Numbered from the stretch's first letter, positions 19,667-28,599 are shown. The stretch is 60,843 nucleotides of DNA from Sphingobacterium shayense (GCF_013179575.1 NZ_JABMCQ010000007.1:1-60843); one strand, 5' to 3'. Translations and numbers: made by a program. The notes: generated from the letters alone by a model not told the origin.

Positions 19667-19744
19667 AAAAAAGGGCTTTACGTGGACTGTCCCAAAAAGT
19701 TAGACACTTTCTGAGGCGTTGCAACGTTCAAAAAGCCCTTTTTT
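19667..19744. terminator. Bidirectional terminator with a 52-nt loop after ahcY
   Basis: AAAAAAGGGCTTT (19667-19679) pairs perfectly with AAAGCCCTTTTTT (19732-19744), 13 bp, between convergent ahcY and the NadR-like kinase gene. Normal loops in this window are 3-14 nt; this one is 52 nt and holds an insertion-sequence-like end. On the minus strand the stem begins right after the kinase stop codon. Confidence 0.7.
19683..19731 (+). mobile_element. Relic of an IS3/IS150-type insertion sequence end
   Basis: The bases from 19683, TGGACTGTCCCAAAAAGTTA then GACA, closely resemble the terminal inverted repeat of IS150 (TGTACTGACCCCAAAAAGTT then GGACA) as I remember it. They sit in the loop of the ahcY terminator. 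There is no transposase frame and no second inverted end, so this would be a scar, not an element. The resemblance is by eye and chance is not excluded. Confidence 0.45.
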
Positions 19745-19745
19745 G

Positions 19746-20273
19746 CTAAAGAAAATCGTTTGTCGCTTTTAATGCATTTGCAAACCTGTCTTCTCCTTGA
19801 CCGGAAATGATTTTATATTCGGCACTTAGTGCTTTTAATTCCTGTATCCATATTTGCATGAAGTGTTCCCGTTGGTCGGGGAAATCTCGTAATGGATCGT
19901 CCTGCCAAGGCAAATCAATATCCATCAACAGGTATAAGTCATAAGTTCGTCTTTTGATTTCATCGGTAACCTCTGTAGGCGTATGACCGAAAAGATGGTC
20001 GCTCCAGATTTTTACCGTCAATATTGTTGTGTCACAGAACAAAATATGATTTGTAGAGCTTTCTAGCATTGCTTCTTCCAATGCGATTTGTCCATAAAAC
20101 ATATTTATTTCATCCTGCAGACTATAGTTATTGTTTAAATTTTGACAATAGTATCGTGCATACTCAGGGACACATAAGGATTTCTTTTGTGCTGCTAGTT
20201 GGTGTGCAACCGTTGATTTTCCAGTGGATTCAGGACCAACTATTGCGATTTTAATTGTTTTCGTTGTTGGCAA
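19746..20273 (-). CDS. NadR-like P-loop kinase (nicotinamide riboside kinase-like)
   Basis: This is a 175-aa ATPase of the AAA_28 group that forms the C-terminal half of NadR, where it phosphorylates nicotinamide riboside. The Walker A motif is GPESTGKST (about residues 12-20). The later segments ARYY, FCDTTILTVKIW and LYLLMDIDLPWQDDPLR match the NadR kinase domain. The adenylyltransferase and repressor domains of full NadR are absent. The start is TTG at 20273: the frame has no ATG before the P-loop, and a stop lies five codons upstream. An NMN-forming role is likely but not proven. Confidence 0.8.
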   Translation of the reverse strand: MPTTKTIKIAIVGPESTGKSTVAHQLAAQKKSLCVPEYARYYCQNLNNNYSLQDEINMFYGQIALEEAMLESSTNHILFCDTTILTVKIWSDHLFGHTPTEVTDEIKRRTYDLYLLMDIDLPWQDDPLRDFPDQREHFMQIWIQELKALSAEYKIISGQGEDRFANALKATNDFL

Positions 20274-20301
20274 AATGCGTTTATCTTAGATGGGGTTCAC
20301 G

Positions 20302-20433
20302 ATGTTAATTGAGGATGAATATACAATTATAAGAAATGTGTTAACAAGATGCTCTATCAACGGGAAAAAAGGTGCTGAATTACTTTCCGTTCAGAATAGT
20401 ATTTTAGAAGTCTATTTTAAAGAAATAAGGTGA
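20302..20433 (+). CDS. Possible small protein, 43 aa, unknown
   Basis: An open frame begins at ATG 20302 (MLIEDEYTIIRNVL) and ends at TGA 20433, in the 234-nt gap between two minus-strand genes. The composition is protein-like, with a charged, helix-prone first half, and no repeats. There is no clear ribosome-binding site and no family is recognised. It may be chance. Confidence 0.2.
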   Translation: MLIEDEYTIIRNVLTRCSINGKKGAELLSVQNSILEVYFKEIR

Positions 20434-20507
20434 ATATTTTAGGTATATCCTGTGTGTAGGAAGGCAGGATAAGCTATTTGGAGAGAGTTGAATAAATGAA
20501 TATTCGT

Positions 20508-20981
20508 CTATTGTACTATTTTGTTCGCGCAGTTGGTGCTAGCAAAAGATTCTGGTTTTGCTTTAAATCGGAATCCCATTCCGAGAATATACCCCATGGC
20601 TTCTTTTAAAGCAATATTAGATTCAAAATTTGGATTTGTATTGATATCTGCATGTACTTCTAGATCTACGTGATATCTTTCGAGTAGCGGGCACAGATCA
20701 AAAGCGATGTCAATAGATTTTTGAACTTCCGTAAGCATGCGTTCTTTGATTGTCATTCTATGACTGCTCCTGTCGCGGTGTATGAACATGAAGCCTCCTT
20801 TATGCTCGCGAAGGAAGACGATTACGGTAGCAAATTCAATAATACCCCGTTTGACTTGAGAGTCGGTACCGATATAAACTTTAAGTTGATTTCCTAAGCA
20901 TGTTTCTTTTTTGATTATTTCTTCAACAGCGATGCTGATGGGATTGCGGATAATTTCTCCGTTGTAATGTTGCCAAATCAT
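20508..20981 (-). CDS. YkuK/DUF458-family RNase H-fold protein
   Basis: The 157-aa protein matches the DUF458 (B. subtilis YkuK) family. The first strand with its acidic residue is YIGTDSQVKRG, followed by FATVIVFLREHKGGF, RMTIKERMLTEVQKS and the acidic strand DLEVHADINTNPN. The family is thought to adopt a ribonuclease H-like fold; its biochemical role is not settled. The ATG at 20981 follows a short spacer from upp on the same strand (88 nt), so co-transcription is possible. Confidence 0.75.
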   Translation of the reverse strand: MIWQHYNGEIIRNPISIAVEEIIKKETCLGNQLKVYIGTDSQVKRGIIEFATVIVFLREHKGGFMFIHRDRSSHRMTIKERMLTEVQKSIDIAFDLCPLLERYHVDLEVHADINTNPNFESNIALKEAMGYILGMGFRFKAKPESFASTNCANKIVQ

Positions 20982-21069
20982 AGTCTATTTCTTTTAATAT
21001 TAAAGTTATTGATAAATATTTCATGACGTGTTAATTGTCTGTTACCTTGATGTTATTATTTATAGTGCT

Positions 21070-21717
21070 TTATCCTTCTTTTTTACCATAAGCCAAGTCC
21101 CCTGCATCACCGAGTCCTGGGACGATATATGCTTTTGAGGTGAGTTCATTGTCTACTGCAGCGACCCATATATGTGCTTCTGGCAAAAAGGCTTGCACAT
21201 GCTGGAGACCTTCTTCTGACGCGATTACGACCGCAATATGCAATTCTTTGATAGCGTAGTCAGCTAATATGTCCTTACAGCATAATACGAGACTACGTCC
21301 AGTAGCAAGCATGGGATCGGCGACGATAACAATTTTTTCATCGAGATTCGGTGTATTAGAGTATTTTTTTTGAATCTCCATTTCTCCACTTTTCTTGGTA
21401 TGTCTGTATGCGGCCATGAAAGCGTTCGGTGCTCGGTCGAATACGCGTAACATTCCTTGGTGAAATGGTAAGCCTGCTCGGATAATGGTGGCTAAAACAG
21501 GTTGCTCTTCTAAAATATTGTGAGTTGCTGTTCCAAGAGGGGTTTCTACTGTTGAAGGTTTATAGCTTAAGGTCTTGCTAATTTCGTAGGCTATAATCTC
21601 ACCTAATCGTTCGAGATTGTAGCGGAACCGCATACTGTCTTTTTGGATATTGACGTCCCGTAGCTCCACCATATAATGGTTTGCAATACTGTTCTCTTTT
21701 GTTAATATCGTTACCAT
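21070..21717 (-). CDS. upp: Uracil phosphoribosyltransferase
   Basis: UPRT salvages uracil to UMP with PRPP. The 215-aa protein has TIIRAGLPFHQGML, the PRPP-binding loop IVADPMLATGRSL and the uracil-binding C-terminal YIVPGLGDAGDLAYG. The length is standard. No uracil permease is adjacent. The minus-strand gene is divergent from uvrB. Confidence 0.93.
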   Translation of the reverse strand: MVTILTKENSIANHYMVELRDVNIQKDSMRFRYNLERLGEIIAYEISKTLSYKPSTVETPLGTATHNILEEQPVLATIIRAGLPFHQGMLRVFDRAPNAFMAAYRHTKKSGEMEIQKKYSNTPNLDEKIVIVADPMLATGRSLVLCCKDILADYAIKELHIAVVIASEEGLQHVQAFLPEAHIWVAAVDNELTSKAYIVPGLGDAGDLAYGKKEG

Positions 21718-21894
21718 AATATCGTGATTGAAGTGTGTTTTACGAATATACTAATTTTATGGATTAACTTTGGCGCCTTGTGTCCTTGAAATTTATCCTG
21801 CTGATAAGCCTTACTTATTAATACATACCAATTTTATCTGTTGTTTATATGCCGGGTGACCTGCTTGATAGACAGTGTAAGCAACCTTCTGTAG

Positions 21895-21925
21895 ATTGCA
21901 AAGTCTATTTTTTTTAGTATTTTTG
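21895..21925 (+). promoter_or_regulatory. Candidate promoter of uvrB
   Basis: ATTG (21895-21898), a 19-nt spacer, then TATTTTTG (21918-21925) fits the phylum consensus. It ends 22 nt before the uvrB ATG. A second TAACTTTG lies upstream at 21765-21772 without a matching -33 box. No LexA-type palindrome is evident. Confidence 0.55.
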
Positions 21926-21947
21926 AGTCTGTTAAACCCCAATATAT

Positions 21948-23984
21948 ATGAAGTTTGAATTAACATCAGATTATAAACCCACCGGTGATCAACCCCAAGC
22001 TATTAAAGAATTAGTTGAAGGGGTGAATCAAGGGGAACGTTATCAGACGCTGTTGGGGGTCACAGGATCAGGTAAAACCTTCACCGTTGCTAACCTTATC
22101 CAAGAGACGCAGCGGCCGACCTTGATTTTGAGTCATAATAAAACCCTGGCGGCACAATTATATGGCGAGTTTAAACAGTTTTTCCCGGACAACGCGGTAA
22201 ATTATTTTGTTTCGTACTACGATTACTATCAGCCGGAAGCGTTTATAGCGTCGTCAAATACGTATATAGAGAAAGATCTCGCTATCAATGAAGAGATTGA
22301 GAAGCTGCGATTGGCTACGACCTCGTCATTAATGTCGGGACGACGGGATATTGTAGTTGTGTCGTCTGTATCTTGTATTTATGGTATGGGTAATCCCGAA
22401 GATTTTTCGCGCTCTATCTTTCGTTTTGCTATAGGGATGACGGTGAGTAGAAATGCATTCTTACATCGTTTAGTAGAAATTCTTTATTCGCGAACAACGA
22501 CGGACTTTAAGCGAGGGACGTTTCGCGTTAAAGGCGATGTAGTTGATATTTTTCCGGCATACCTGGACTATGCGTTCCGTATATCATTCTTTGGTGATGA
22601 GATAGATGAAATTAGTGAGATTGATCCGGTTTCTGGAAAAACAATTAATAAATTGGAAGACATTGCTTTGTTTCCCGCTAATTTATTTGTGACACCTAAA
22701 GAAAAATTTACTGAATCGATCTGGGAAATACAAGAAGAACTTGTCCAACGTAAAACTCAACTAGAAGAAGAAGGGCGGATGTTGGAGGCGAAACGTTTAG
22801 AGGAACGTGTGAATTACGATCTAGAGATGATGCGAGAGTTGGGATACTGTTCTGGAATTGAGAATTACTCACGTTTTTTTGATGGGCGTTCAGCAGGGAT
22901 GCGACCGTTCTGTTTATTGGACTACTTTCCCGAAGACTATCTACTTGTTATCGATGAAAGCCATGTAACTTTGCCACAACTTCGTGCAATGTATGGTGGT
23001 GACCGCTCGCGCAAAGTGTCACTAGTTGAACATGGGTTTAGGTTGCCGGCTGCACTTGATAATCGCCCTCTCAATTTTTCAGAATTCGAATCGCTAACCA
23101 ATCAAACAATATATGTGTCTGCGACTCCAGGGGACTATGAGCTACAGCAAACAGAGGGGGTGGTCGTTGAGCAGGTTATTCGTCCGACCGGGCTTCTGGA
23201 TCCAATAATAGAAGTGCATCCTGCTGTTAATCAGGTAGACGACTTCTTAGAGGAAGTCGACAAAACGATTAAAGAAGGTGGGCGGATTTTGGCGACGACG
23301 CTTACTAAACGGATGGCGGAAGAACTTACTAAGTATATGAATCGGTTAAATGTAAAAGTAAGATACATTCATTCAGAAATAAAGACACTCGAACGTGTCG
23401 AAATTTTGAGAGGATTACGACTGGGTGAGTTTGATGTCCTTGTGGGGGTCAATTTATTACGTGAAGGTTTGGATTTACCGGAGGTAACATTGGTGGCTAT
23501 TTTGGACGCTGACAAGGAAGGGTTTCTACGTTCATATCGGTCACTTATTCAGACTATTGGTCGGGCTGCCCGTAATGACAAGGGCAGAGTCGTGATGTAT
23601 GCGGATAAAATTACGGATAGTATGCGGATAACGATCGAGGAGACTAATAGGCGACGAGAGAAACAAGTAGCTTACAATGAGGAACATGGTATTATTCCGC
23701 GAACAGTAGGAAAGACAAGAGAGGAAATTTTAGAGCAAACTTCGGTTGCGGATTTTAAACCAGCCGAAGCAAAGGCTTATATTGAACCTGATGCCGCCTC
23801 GTTGATCGCCTCTGATCCTGTAATGGATCACTTAAATAGCAAAGAACTAACAAAGGCGATTGAAAACGTGCGAAAACAGATGGATAAAGCTGCAAAGGAA
23901 ATGGACTTCCTAGCTGCGGCAAAATTACGCGATGAAATGTTTGCTATGGAACAATTACATCAAGATAAATTTGGAATGAAATAA
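21948..23984 (+). CDS. uvrB: Excinuclease ABC subunit B
   Basis: UvrB verifies DNA damage and loads UvrC in nucleotide excision repair. The 678-aa protein has Walker A (LLGVTGSGKTFT, about residues 35-46). The beta-hairpin region with YYDYYQPEA, helicase motif DESH, and motif VI (QTIGRAARN) follow. The C-terminal UVR domain (about 640-675, MDFLAAAKLRDEM) contacts UvrC. Length and order are standard. uvrC lies elsewhere in this window. The stop is 6 nt from the stop of the convergent small lipoprotein gene. Confidence 0.97.
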   Translation: MKFELTSDYKPTGDQPQAIKELVEGVNQGERYQTLLGVTGSGKTFTVANLIQETQRPTLILSHNKTLAAQLYGEFKQFFPDNAVNYFVSYYDYYQPEAFIASSNTYIEKDLAINEEIEKLRLATTSSLMSGRRDIVVVSSVSCIYGMGNPEDFSRSIFRFAIGMTVSRNAFLHRLVEILYSRTTTDFKRGTFRVKGDVVDIFPAYLDYAFRISFFGDEIDEISEIDPVSGKTINKLEDIALFPANLFVTPKEKFTESIWEIQEELVQRKTQLEEEGRMLEAKRLEERVNYDLEMMRELGYCSGIENYSRFFDGRSAGMRPFCLLDYFPEDYLLVIDESHVTLPQLRAMYGGDRSRKVSLVEHGFRLPAALDNRPLNFSEFESLTNQTIYVSATPGDYELQQTEGVVVEQVIRPTGLLDPIIEVHPAVNQVDDFLEEVDKTIKEGGRILATTLTKRMAEELTKYMNRLNVKVRYIHSEIKTLERVEILRGLRLGEFDVLVGVNLLREGLDLPEVTLVAILDADKEGFLRSYRSLIQTIGRAARNDKGRVVMYADKITDSMRITIEETNRRREKQVAYNEEHGIIPRTVGKTREEILEQTSVADFKPAEAKAYIEPDAASLIASDPVMDHLNSKELTKAIENVRKQMDKAAKEMDFLAAAKLRDEMFAMEQLHQDKFGMK

Positions 23985-23990
23985 CCTGTG

Positions 23991-24419
23991 TTATTTTTTT
24001 TCCTGATATAGAGTTTGTTTGTTGTGGATGACTGACCAACAATGATCTTGTTGAGTTATTTTATATTCATCAGAGGTATATAAATCGGAAGCCCTTTTGT
24101 CTAAAATGATGCTTTCCTCTTCCTCTTTGAGAAATAGTTCCGCTTTATGTCGAATGGAATCGATAAGCACAAATGCAGCTGTCTCATAATTGGCGCTCGT
24201 ATCCGTTATGTTTAATGTGATGGTCCCTTCCCATGGACGAATACAATCTTCTTTTAATTTTGACCAAGTGTAACCCGCTGATATTAAACATCCGTTTTTG
24301 TCTTTCTCATTTCCTACTGTTATTGATGAGGGGGAGCCATTTTTGGATTCATCGTTCTTTTTTGCACCTTGGCACGAGCTTAATGCGTATATAAATAGGA
24401 TAATGAACAAATATTTCAT
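23991..24419 (-). CDS. Small lipoprotein, unknown function
   Basis: The 142-aa protein starts with a signal peptide and lipobox ALSSC (cysteine 16). A Ser/Asn/Lys-rich linker follows, then the compact segment GCLISAGYTWSKLKEDCIRP with two cysteines. I recall similar cysteine-tryptophan segments in unassigned Bacteroidota lipoproteins. The rest is a predicted beta-rich domain ending HCWSVIHNKQTLYQ. It is convergent with uvrB and has no partner gene. No function is assigned. Confidence 0.7.
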   Translation of the reverse strand: MKYLFIILFIYALSSCQGAKKNDESKNGSPSSITVGNEKDKNGCLISAGYTWSKLKEDCIRPWEGTITLNITDTSANYETAAFVLIDSIRHKAELFLKEEEESIILDKRASDLYTSDEYKITQQDHCWSVIHNKQTLYQEKK

Positions 24420-24585
24420 AAACTAGTCTTTAGTTATTTTATCGACATAAACCGTACCAATATCACGTAAGAGATTTTAAGCGAGGGTTGATTTTTAGTG
24501 TGTATTAGTCGGTTTTTAACGAAAACCTTGTTACATTTACACAAACCTCGTTAATTAGCTTAATTGTTATCAAATTATTAATAGG

Positions 24586-25620
24586 ATGAAAAAACCGGTA
24601 TTGGTTATTAAATTTGGATCGGCATCTATAACAACGAAAGACGGAGAAATCGATGAAAGAATTGTTCTTGAAATAGCACGACAGACTGCGCAATTACAAG
24701 ACGCATATAATATCGTACTTGTCTCATCGGGTGCTGTCGCCGCCGGTAAACGGTTTTTAGTGAATTATGAAGGTACGTTGTCCGAGCGTAAAGCTGCTGC
24801 GGCAATTGGGAATCCCTTATTAGTACGTAAGTACAGTACATATTTTAAACCGTTTGGGATAGCTTTAGCACAGAGTTTGTGTGAACGCCAGCACTTTGCA
24901 AATAGAACGCAGTTCTTGCAGCTTAAGGACACTTACATGGAATTGTGGAAAAATAACATTATTCCAATTGCAAATGAAAATGACGTCGTCAGTAATAAGG
25001 AATTGAAATTTTCGGATAATGATGAATTGGCCACTTTAATTGCTGTCGGTTTTGATGCTGAACAAATTCTATTCAGCACATCTGTTCCTGGAGTCCTGGA
25101 CGCTAAAGGTAAAGTTGTTCCTGAAATCAAAGTGATTGATAAAGACTCCTTTTCTTTGGTGCGTAAAGAAAAGTCCTCGGTCGGGCTCGGAGGGATGACC
25201 TCAAAACTCAATTTCGCACGCCTTGCCAATCAGATGGGGATCCGGGCCGTTATCTTTAGCATGCAGACACCGGAGGCAATTACTAAGGCAGTCAAAGGAG
25301 AGACGGGAACAGTATGCCATGCGTTGCCCAAGAAAGTGTCTTCACGGAACAAGTGGCTTGCTAGCGGAAGTCTGATTAAGGCTCTTGTTAAAATAGATGA
25401 TGGTGCAGTACAAGCGATAAAAAATCGAAAGAGTTTGTTAGCGGTTGGAGTAATACATGTCAATCAGTCTTTCGATACTGGAGAAGTGTTTCAGATAGCA
25501 GATGAACAGGGAGCTATTATCGCGGTCGCGAAAGCGAAGATTGACGTTTTTGATCTTGATTCCATCCAAAAGAAAAAAAATATAGCTATTGCACATGCAG
25601 ATAACATTGTGCTACTATGA
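24586..25620 (+). CDS. proB: Glutamate 5-kinase
   Basis: ProB phosphorylates glutamate in the first step of proline synthesis. The 344-aa protein has the amino-acid kinase fold: VIKFGSASITTKDGEI at the N-terminus, LVSSGAVAAGK, IPIANENDVVS, FSDNDELA and GLGGMTSKLNFARLAN. A C-terminal region of about 80 residues (from roughly 260) has the length of a PUA domain. It is first in a three-gene run with proA and a small unknown gene. Confidence 0.94.
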   Translation: MKKPVLVIKFGSASITTKDGEIDERIVLEIARQTAQLQDAYNIVLVSSGAVAAGKRFLVNYEGTLSERKAAAAIGNPLLVRKYSTYFKPFGIALAQSLCERQHFANRTQFLQLKDTYMELWKNNIIPIANENDVVSNKELKFSDNDELATLIAVGFDAEQILFSTSVPGVLDAKGKVVPEIKVIDKDSFSLVRKEKSSVGLGGMTSKLNFARLANQMGIRAVIFSMQTPEAITKAVKGETGTVCHALPKKVSSRNKWLASGSLIKALVKIDDGAVQAIKNRKSLLAVGVIHVNQSFDTGEVFQIADEQGAIIAVAKAKIDVFDLDSIQKKKNIAIAHADNIVLL

Positions 25621-25652
25621 GAATATTTAACGGGTAATGATAATTGACAGAT

Positions 25653-26903
25653 ATGAAAGATAATATTCAGGAAGAATTAGAAGCGACACGTGCAGCCAGT
25701 AGACAGCTTCGACAGTTGTCTAATGAGGTGCGACAGCAAATCTTAGTTGCAATTTCGGATGCGTTGAAAGCTGAGATGACAACTATTCTGGAGGAGAACA
25801 AGCGTGATTTGGAACGTATGGATCCATCAGATGCACGCTATGATCGATTGCTGTTTGATGAATCTCGTATAATTGGTTTGTCAAAAAGCATTTTGGAAAT
25901 TGCGAATTTAGCGGATCCTACGGGAGTCTTACTTTCGAGCAAGGCGTTGGAGAATGGGCTAACCATTGAAAAGAAGTCGGTACCTCTGGGTGTTGTTGGT
26001 GTGATCTATGAATCCAGACCTAATGTTACAGTCGATGTCGCAGCGCTTTGCATTCGTTCAGGAAATGTTTGTCTGCTCCGAGGAGGCTCAGATGCCTATT
26101 TTACAAACAGCATATTGGTGTCAATTATACGGACGGTGCTTGCTAAATTTAATTTGGACAATAATATTGTACAGCTTCTACCCACCGATCGGGCCTTTGT
26201 GACGGAACTATTATTAGCTGTAAAGCATGTTGATATCATTATCCCTAGGGGGTCTCAAGGTCTCATTGACTTTGTTCGAGAGCACGCAAAAGTACCTGTG
26301 ATTGAGACCGGTGCGGGCGTATGCCATACGTATGTTGAAAGTAGTGCCGATATCGAGCAAGCTGCCCGCATTGTAGCGAACGCGAAGATTTCAAGACCAT
26401 CTGTTTGTAATGCGTTGGACACCGTGATAGTAGATGCTCCGATCATGGAAGATTTTTTGCAGATTCTTTACCCCTATTTCGAAGAAGTCAATGTCGAGGT
26501 TTACGCCGATGAACGTTCGTATGATGTACTTCAAAAGTTGGGTTATCCACGGTTGAGACACGCGGACACGGCGGATTTCGGGCGCGAGTTTTTATCGTTA
26601 GGATGCTCAATTAAAGTGGTCGATTCGTTCACCGAAGCGTTAGCGCATATTGAAGAACACTCTTCAAAACATTCTGAATGTATTGTATCCACGGATGCTC
26701 AAAAAGTTTCTATATTTATGGAGGCAGTTGATGCTGCTGCGGTGTACCATAATGCCTCGACGCGATTTACGGATGGAGGAGAGTTTGGTTTGGGAGCTGA
26801 AATTGGAATTTCTACACAGAAATTACATGCTCGGGGGCCTTTTGCATTGGAGAAACTAGTTACTGAAAAGTGGTACGTTAAAGGTACTGGACAAATACGC
26901 TAG
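25653..26903 (+). CDS. proA: Gamma-glutamyl phosphate reductase
   Basis: ProA reduces glutamyl-5-phosphate to the semialdehyde in proline synthesis. From the ATG at 25653 the protein has 416 aa; a TTG 9 nt upstream is less likely. Family marks include PLGVVGVIYESRPNVTVD, LRGGSDA, VPVIETGAGVCHTYV, the catalytic cysteine region SRPSVCNALDT and ASTRFTDGGEFGLGAEIGIS. It begins 32 nt after proB and ends 2 nt before the next gene. Confidence 0.95.
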   Translation: MKDNIQEELEATRAASRQLRQLSNEVRQQILVAISDALKAEMTTILEENKRDLERMDPSDARYDRLLFDESRIIGLSKSILEIANLADPTGVLLSSKALENGLTIEKKSVPLGVVGVIYESRPNVTVDVAALCIRSGNVCLLRGGSDAYFTNSILVSIIRTVLAKFNLDNNIVQLLPTDRAFVTELLLAVKHVDIIIPRGSQGLIDFVREHAKVPVIETGAGVCHTYVESSADIEQAARIVANAKISRPSVCNALDTVIVDAPIMEDFLQILYPYFEEVNVEVYADERSYDVLQKLGYPRLRHADTADFGREFLSLGCSIKVVDSFTEALAHIEEHSSKHSECIVSTDAQKVSIFMEAVDAAAVYHNASTRFTDGGEFGLGAEIGISTQKLHARGPFALEKLVTEKWYVKGTGQIR

Positions 26904-26905
26904 GC

Positions 26906-27313
26906 ATGGGAATACGATACGAAAAAGACACCATTTTAGATTGGGTAGATGAGATGGGGAAATTTCTCCGTCTACTTGTAGAGGAGTTTAACGCATTTTC
27001 TAGTCCAGTTGATTCGAAGAAATTAGAAGACGGTTATATGAATTTTTTTCAAAAAGATCGTGATTGGATGCACAATCTTTCTGAAGACGATTTACTTGTT
27101 TATGTGAATGCGAAACTTCACGATGGGCAAGTTCGATCGTTGGCTTTGCTTTTTTTATATGATGCAAAGTATTCTGGCGTAACTGGCGAAACGAAAAACG
27201 CATTGTTGAGAAAGACGAAATTATTGCTTAATTACGCATCTGAACGTCTAGGGCAGTTTTCTTTCGAAGATTACGGTATTATGGCAGATATCGAAAGTGA
27301 ATTGGTAAAATAG
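26906..27313 (+). CDS. Unknown protein in the proBA operon, 135 aa
   Basis: ATG follows the proA stop by 2 nt, so it is almost certainly co-transcribed and translationally coupled. The protein is soluble, mostly helical, and acidic, with an N-terminal DTILDWVDEMGKFLRLLVEEF, a central DWMHNLSEDDLLVYVNAKL and a C-terminal helical hairpin. The pattern looks like a TPR-type or all-alpha accessory protein. No signal peptide, membrane segment or catalytic motif is visible, and I do not recognise the family. Confidence 0.8.
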   Translation: MGIRYEKDTILDWVDEMGKFLRLLVEEFNAFSSPVDSKKLEDGYMNFFQKDRDWMHNLSEDDLLVYVNAKLHDGQVRSLALLFLYDAKYSGVTGETKNALLRKTKLLLNYASERLGQFSFEDYGIMADIESELVK

Positions 27314-27325
27314 GGATATAAAACT

Positions 27326-28462
27326 TTATTTTAATATTTCTCGTGCAATAACGAGCCGTTGAATTTCGGAGGTGCCTTCATATATTTGTGTGATTTTTGC
27401 GTCGCGCATCAACCGTTCAACATGATAGTCTTTCACGTAACCGTATCCTCCGTGGATCTGCACCGCTTCGATGGTGGTTTTCATTGCTACTTCGGAGGAA
27501 TGGAGCTTGGCCATTGCCGCTTGTTTGGCATAAGGAAGCCCCTGGTCTTTGAGCCATGCGGCTTTATAGGTGAGCAACCGCGCTGCTTCTATTTCCACCT
27601 CCATATCTGCCAGTTTAAATTGAATTGCTTGATGTTCTGATATGGCTTTTCCAAACGTCTTGCGCTGTTTTGCATACCCCAATGCCAAATCGTAGGCGCC
27701 ACTGGCAATACCTAATGCTTGCGCGGCGATCCCGATCCGTCCTCCATCAAGCGTTTTCATGGCGAACTTGAATCCAAATCCATCTTCGCCGATCCGATTC
27801 TCTTTAGGGACTTTTACATTATCAAAGTGAAGAGAGTGGGTGTCGGAGCTACGTATGCCCAGCTTGTTTTCTTTAGGTCCTGTGCTGAAACCCTCCATTC
27901 CCTTTTCTATAATCAATGCATTTATGCCGCGATGGCCTTTTTCTGGATGAGTTTGAGCAATAACAATGTATATATCGCCGTTTCCGCCATTTGTTATCCA
28001 GTTTTTCGTGCCATTTAGGATATAGTGATCACCTTTGTCTTCTGCTGTCGTGTTTTGTGACGTTGCGTCCGATCCCGCTTCCGGTTCCGAGAGTGCGAAT
28101 GCACCTAACTTCTGTCCCCGAGCGAGTGGTGATAGAAATTTCTCCTTTTGGTATTCTGTTCCAAATTCTTGCAAGCCGTATAAAACTAAAGAATTATGCG
28201 CCGACATTATGACGCCTAGTGATGCGTCTATCTTTGATATTTCTTCGATCGCTAACACGTAGGAAAGTGTATCAGTTTGGCTACCGCCATATTCTTCTGT
28301 TACCATCATACCCATAAAGCCCAATTCGGACATTTGAACGATTTGTTCCCTCGGAAATAAAGCCTTTTCGTCCCGTTCAATTGCTCCTTTAAATAGTGTC
28401 TGCGCAAAATTACGTGCACTGTCCTGAATAAAAAGGTGTTCTTCGTTTAAATTGAAATTCAT
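27326..28462 (-). CDS. Acyl-CoA dehydrogenase (short/medium-chain type)
   Basis: This FAD enzyme introduces the first double bond in fatty-acid or branched-chain acyl-CoA breakdown. The 378-aa protein has the standard three-domain layout. FAD-binding [18 protein letters not shown] and [20 protein letters not shown] are all present. The catalytic base is the Glu of [10 protein letters not shown] near the C-terminus. The length is normal. It is divergent from the peroxiredoxin gene, with a 14-bp perfect inverted repeat in the shared control region. Electron transfer flavoprotein genes are not adjacent. Confidence 0.94.
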   Translation of the reverse strand: MNFNLNEEHLFIQDSARNFAQTLFKGAIERDEKALFPREQIVQMSELGFMGMMVTEEYGGSQTDTLSYVLAIEEISKIDASLGVIMSAHNSLVLYGLQEFGTEYQKEKFLSPLARGQKLGAFALSEPEAGSDATSQNTTAEDKGDHYILNGTKNWITNGGNGDIYIVIAQTHPEKGHRGINALIIEKGMEGFSTGPKENKLGIRSSDTHSLHFDNVKVPKENRIGEDGFGFKFAMKTLDGGRIGIAAQALGIASGAYDLALGYAKQRKTFGKAISEHQAIQFKLADMEVEIEAARLLTYKAAWLKDQGLPYAKQAAMAKLHSSEVAMKTTIEAVQIHGGYGYVKDYHVERLMRDAKITQIYEGTSEIQRLVIAREILK

Positions 28463-28488
28463 ATTCGATGTTTACTAAGGTTACACAT

Positions 28489-28496
28489 CAAACATA
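28489..28496 (-). promoter_or_regulatory. Candidate -7 box of the acyl-CoA dehydrogenase gene
   Basis: Read on the minus strand this is TATGTTTG, 26 nt before the ATG. The region where the -33 box should lie falls inside the 14-bp inverted repeat (28506-28537). Confidence 0.4.
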
Positions 28497-28505
28497 CAAA
28501 AAATA

Positions 28506-28537
28506 TTTAATTTACTATGCTGACATAGTAAATTAAA
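28506..28537. promoter_or_regulatory. Perfect 14-bp inverted repeat, likely operator
   Basis: TTTAATTTACTATG (28506-28519), spacer CTGA, then CATAGTAAATTAAA (28524-28537) is a perfect dyad. It lies between two divergent genes, so a terminator role is unlikely. It overlaps the expected -33 position of the acyl-CoA dehydrogenase promoter and lies 32 nt upstream of the peroxiredoxin -33 box. A dimeric repressor such as a TetR-family fatty-acid regulator is a reasonable guess; no regulator gene is nearby. Confidence 0.6.
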
Positions 28538-28569
28538 TGTAACCTTTTTCGAAAAACAAGATTTAGCAT

Positions 28570-28599
28570 TTTGAAAAGTCAAATAATCTACTAAATTTG
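28570..28599 (+). promoter_or_regulatory. Promoter of the peroxiredoxin gene
   Basis: TTTG (28570-28573), an 18-nt spacer, then TAAATTTG (28592-28599) matches the Bacteroidota consensus. It ends 39 nt before the ATG. Confidence 0.65.
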
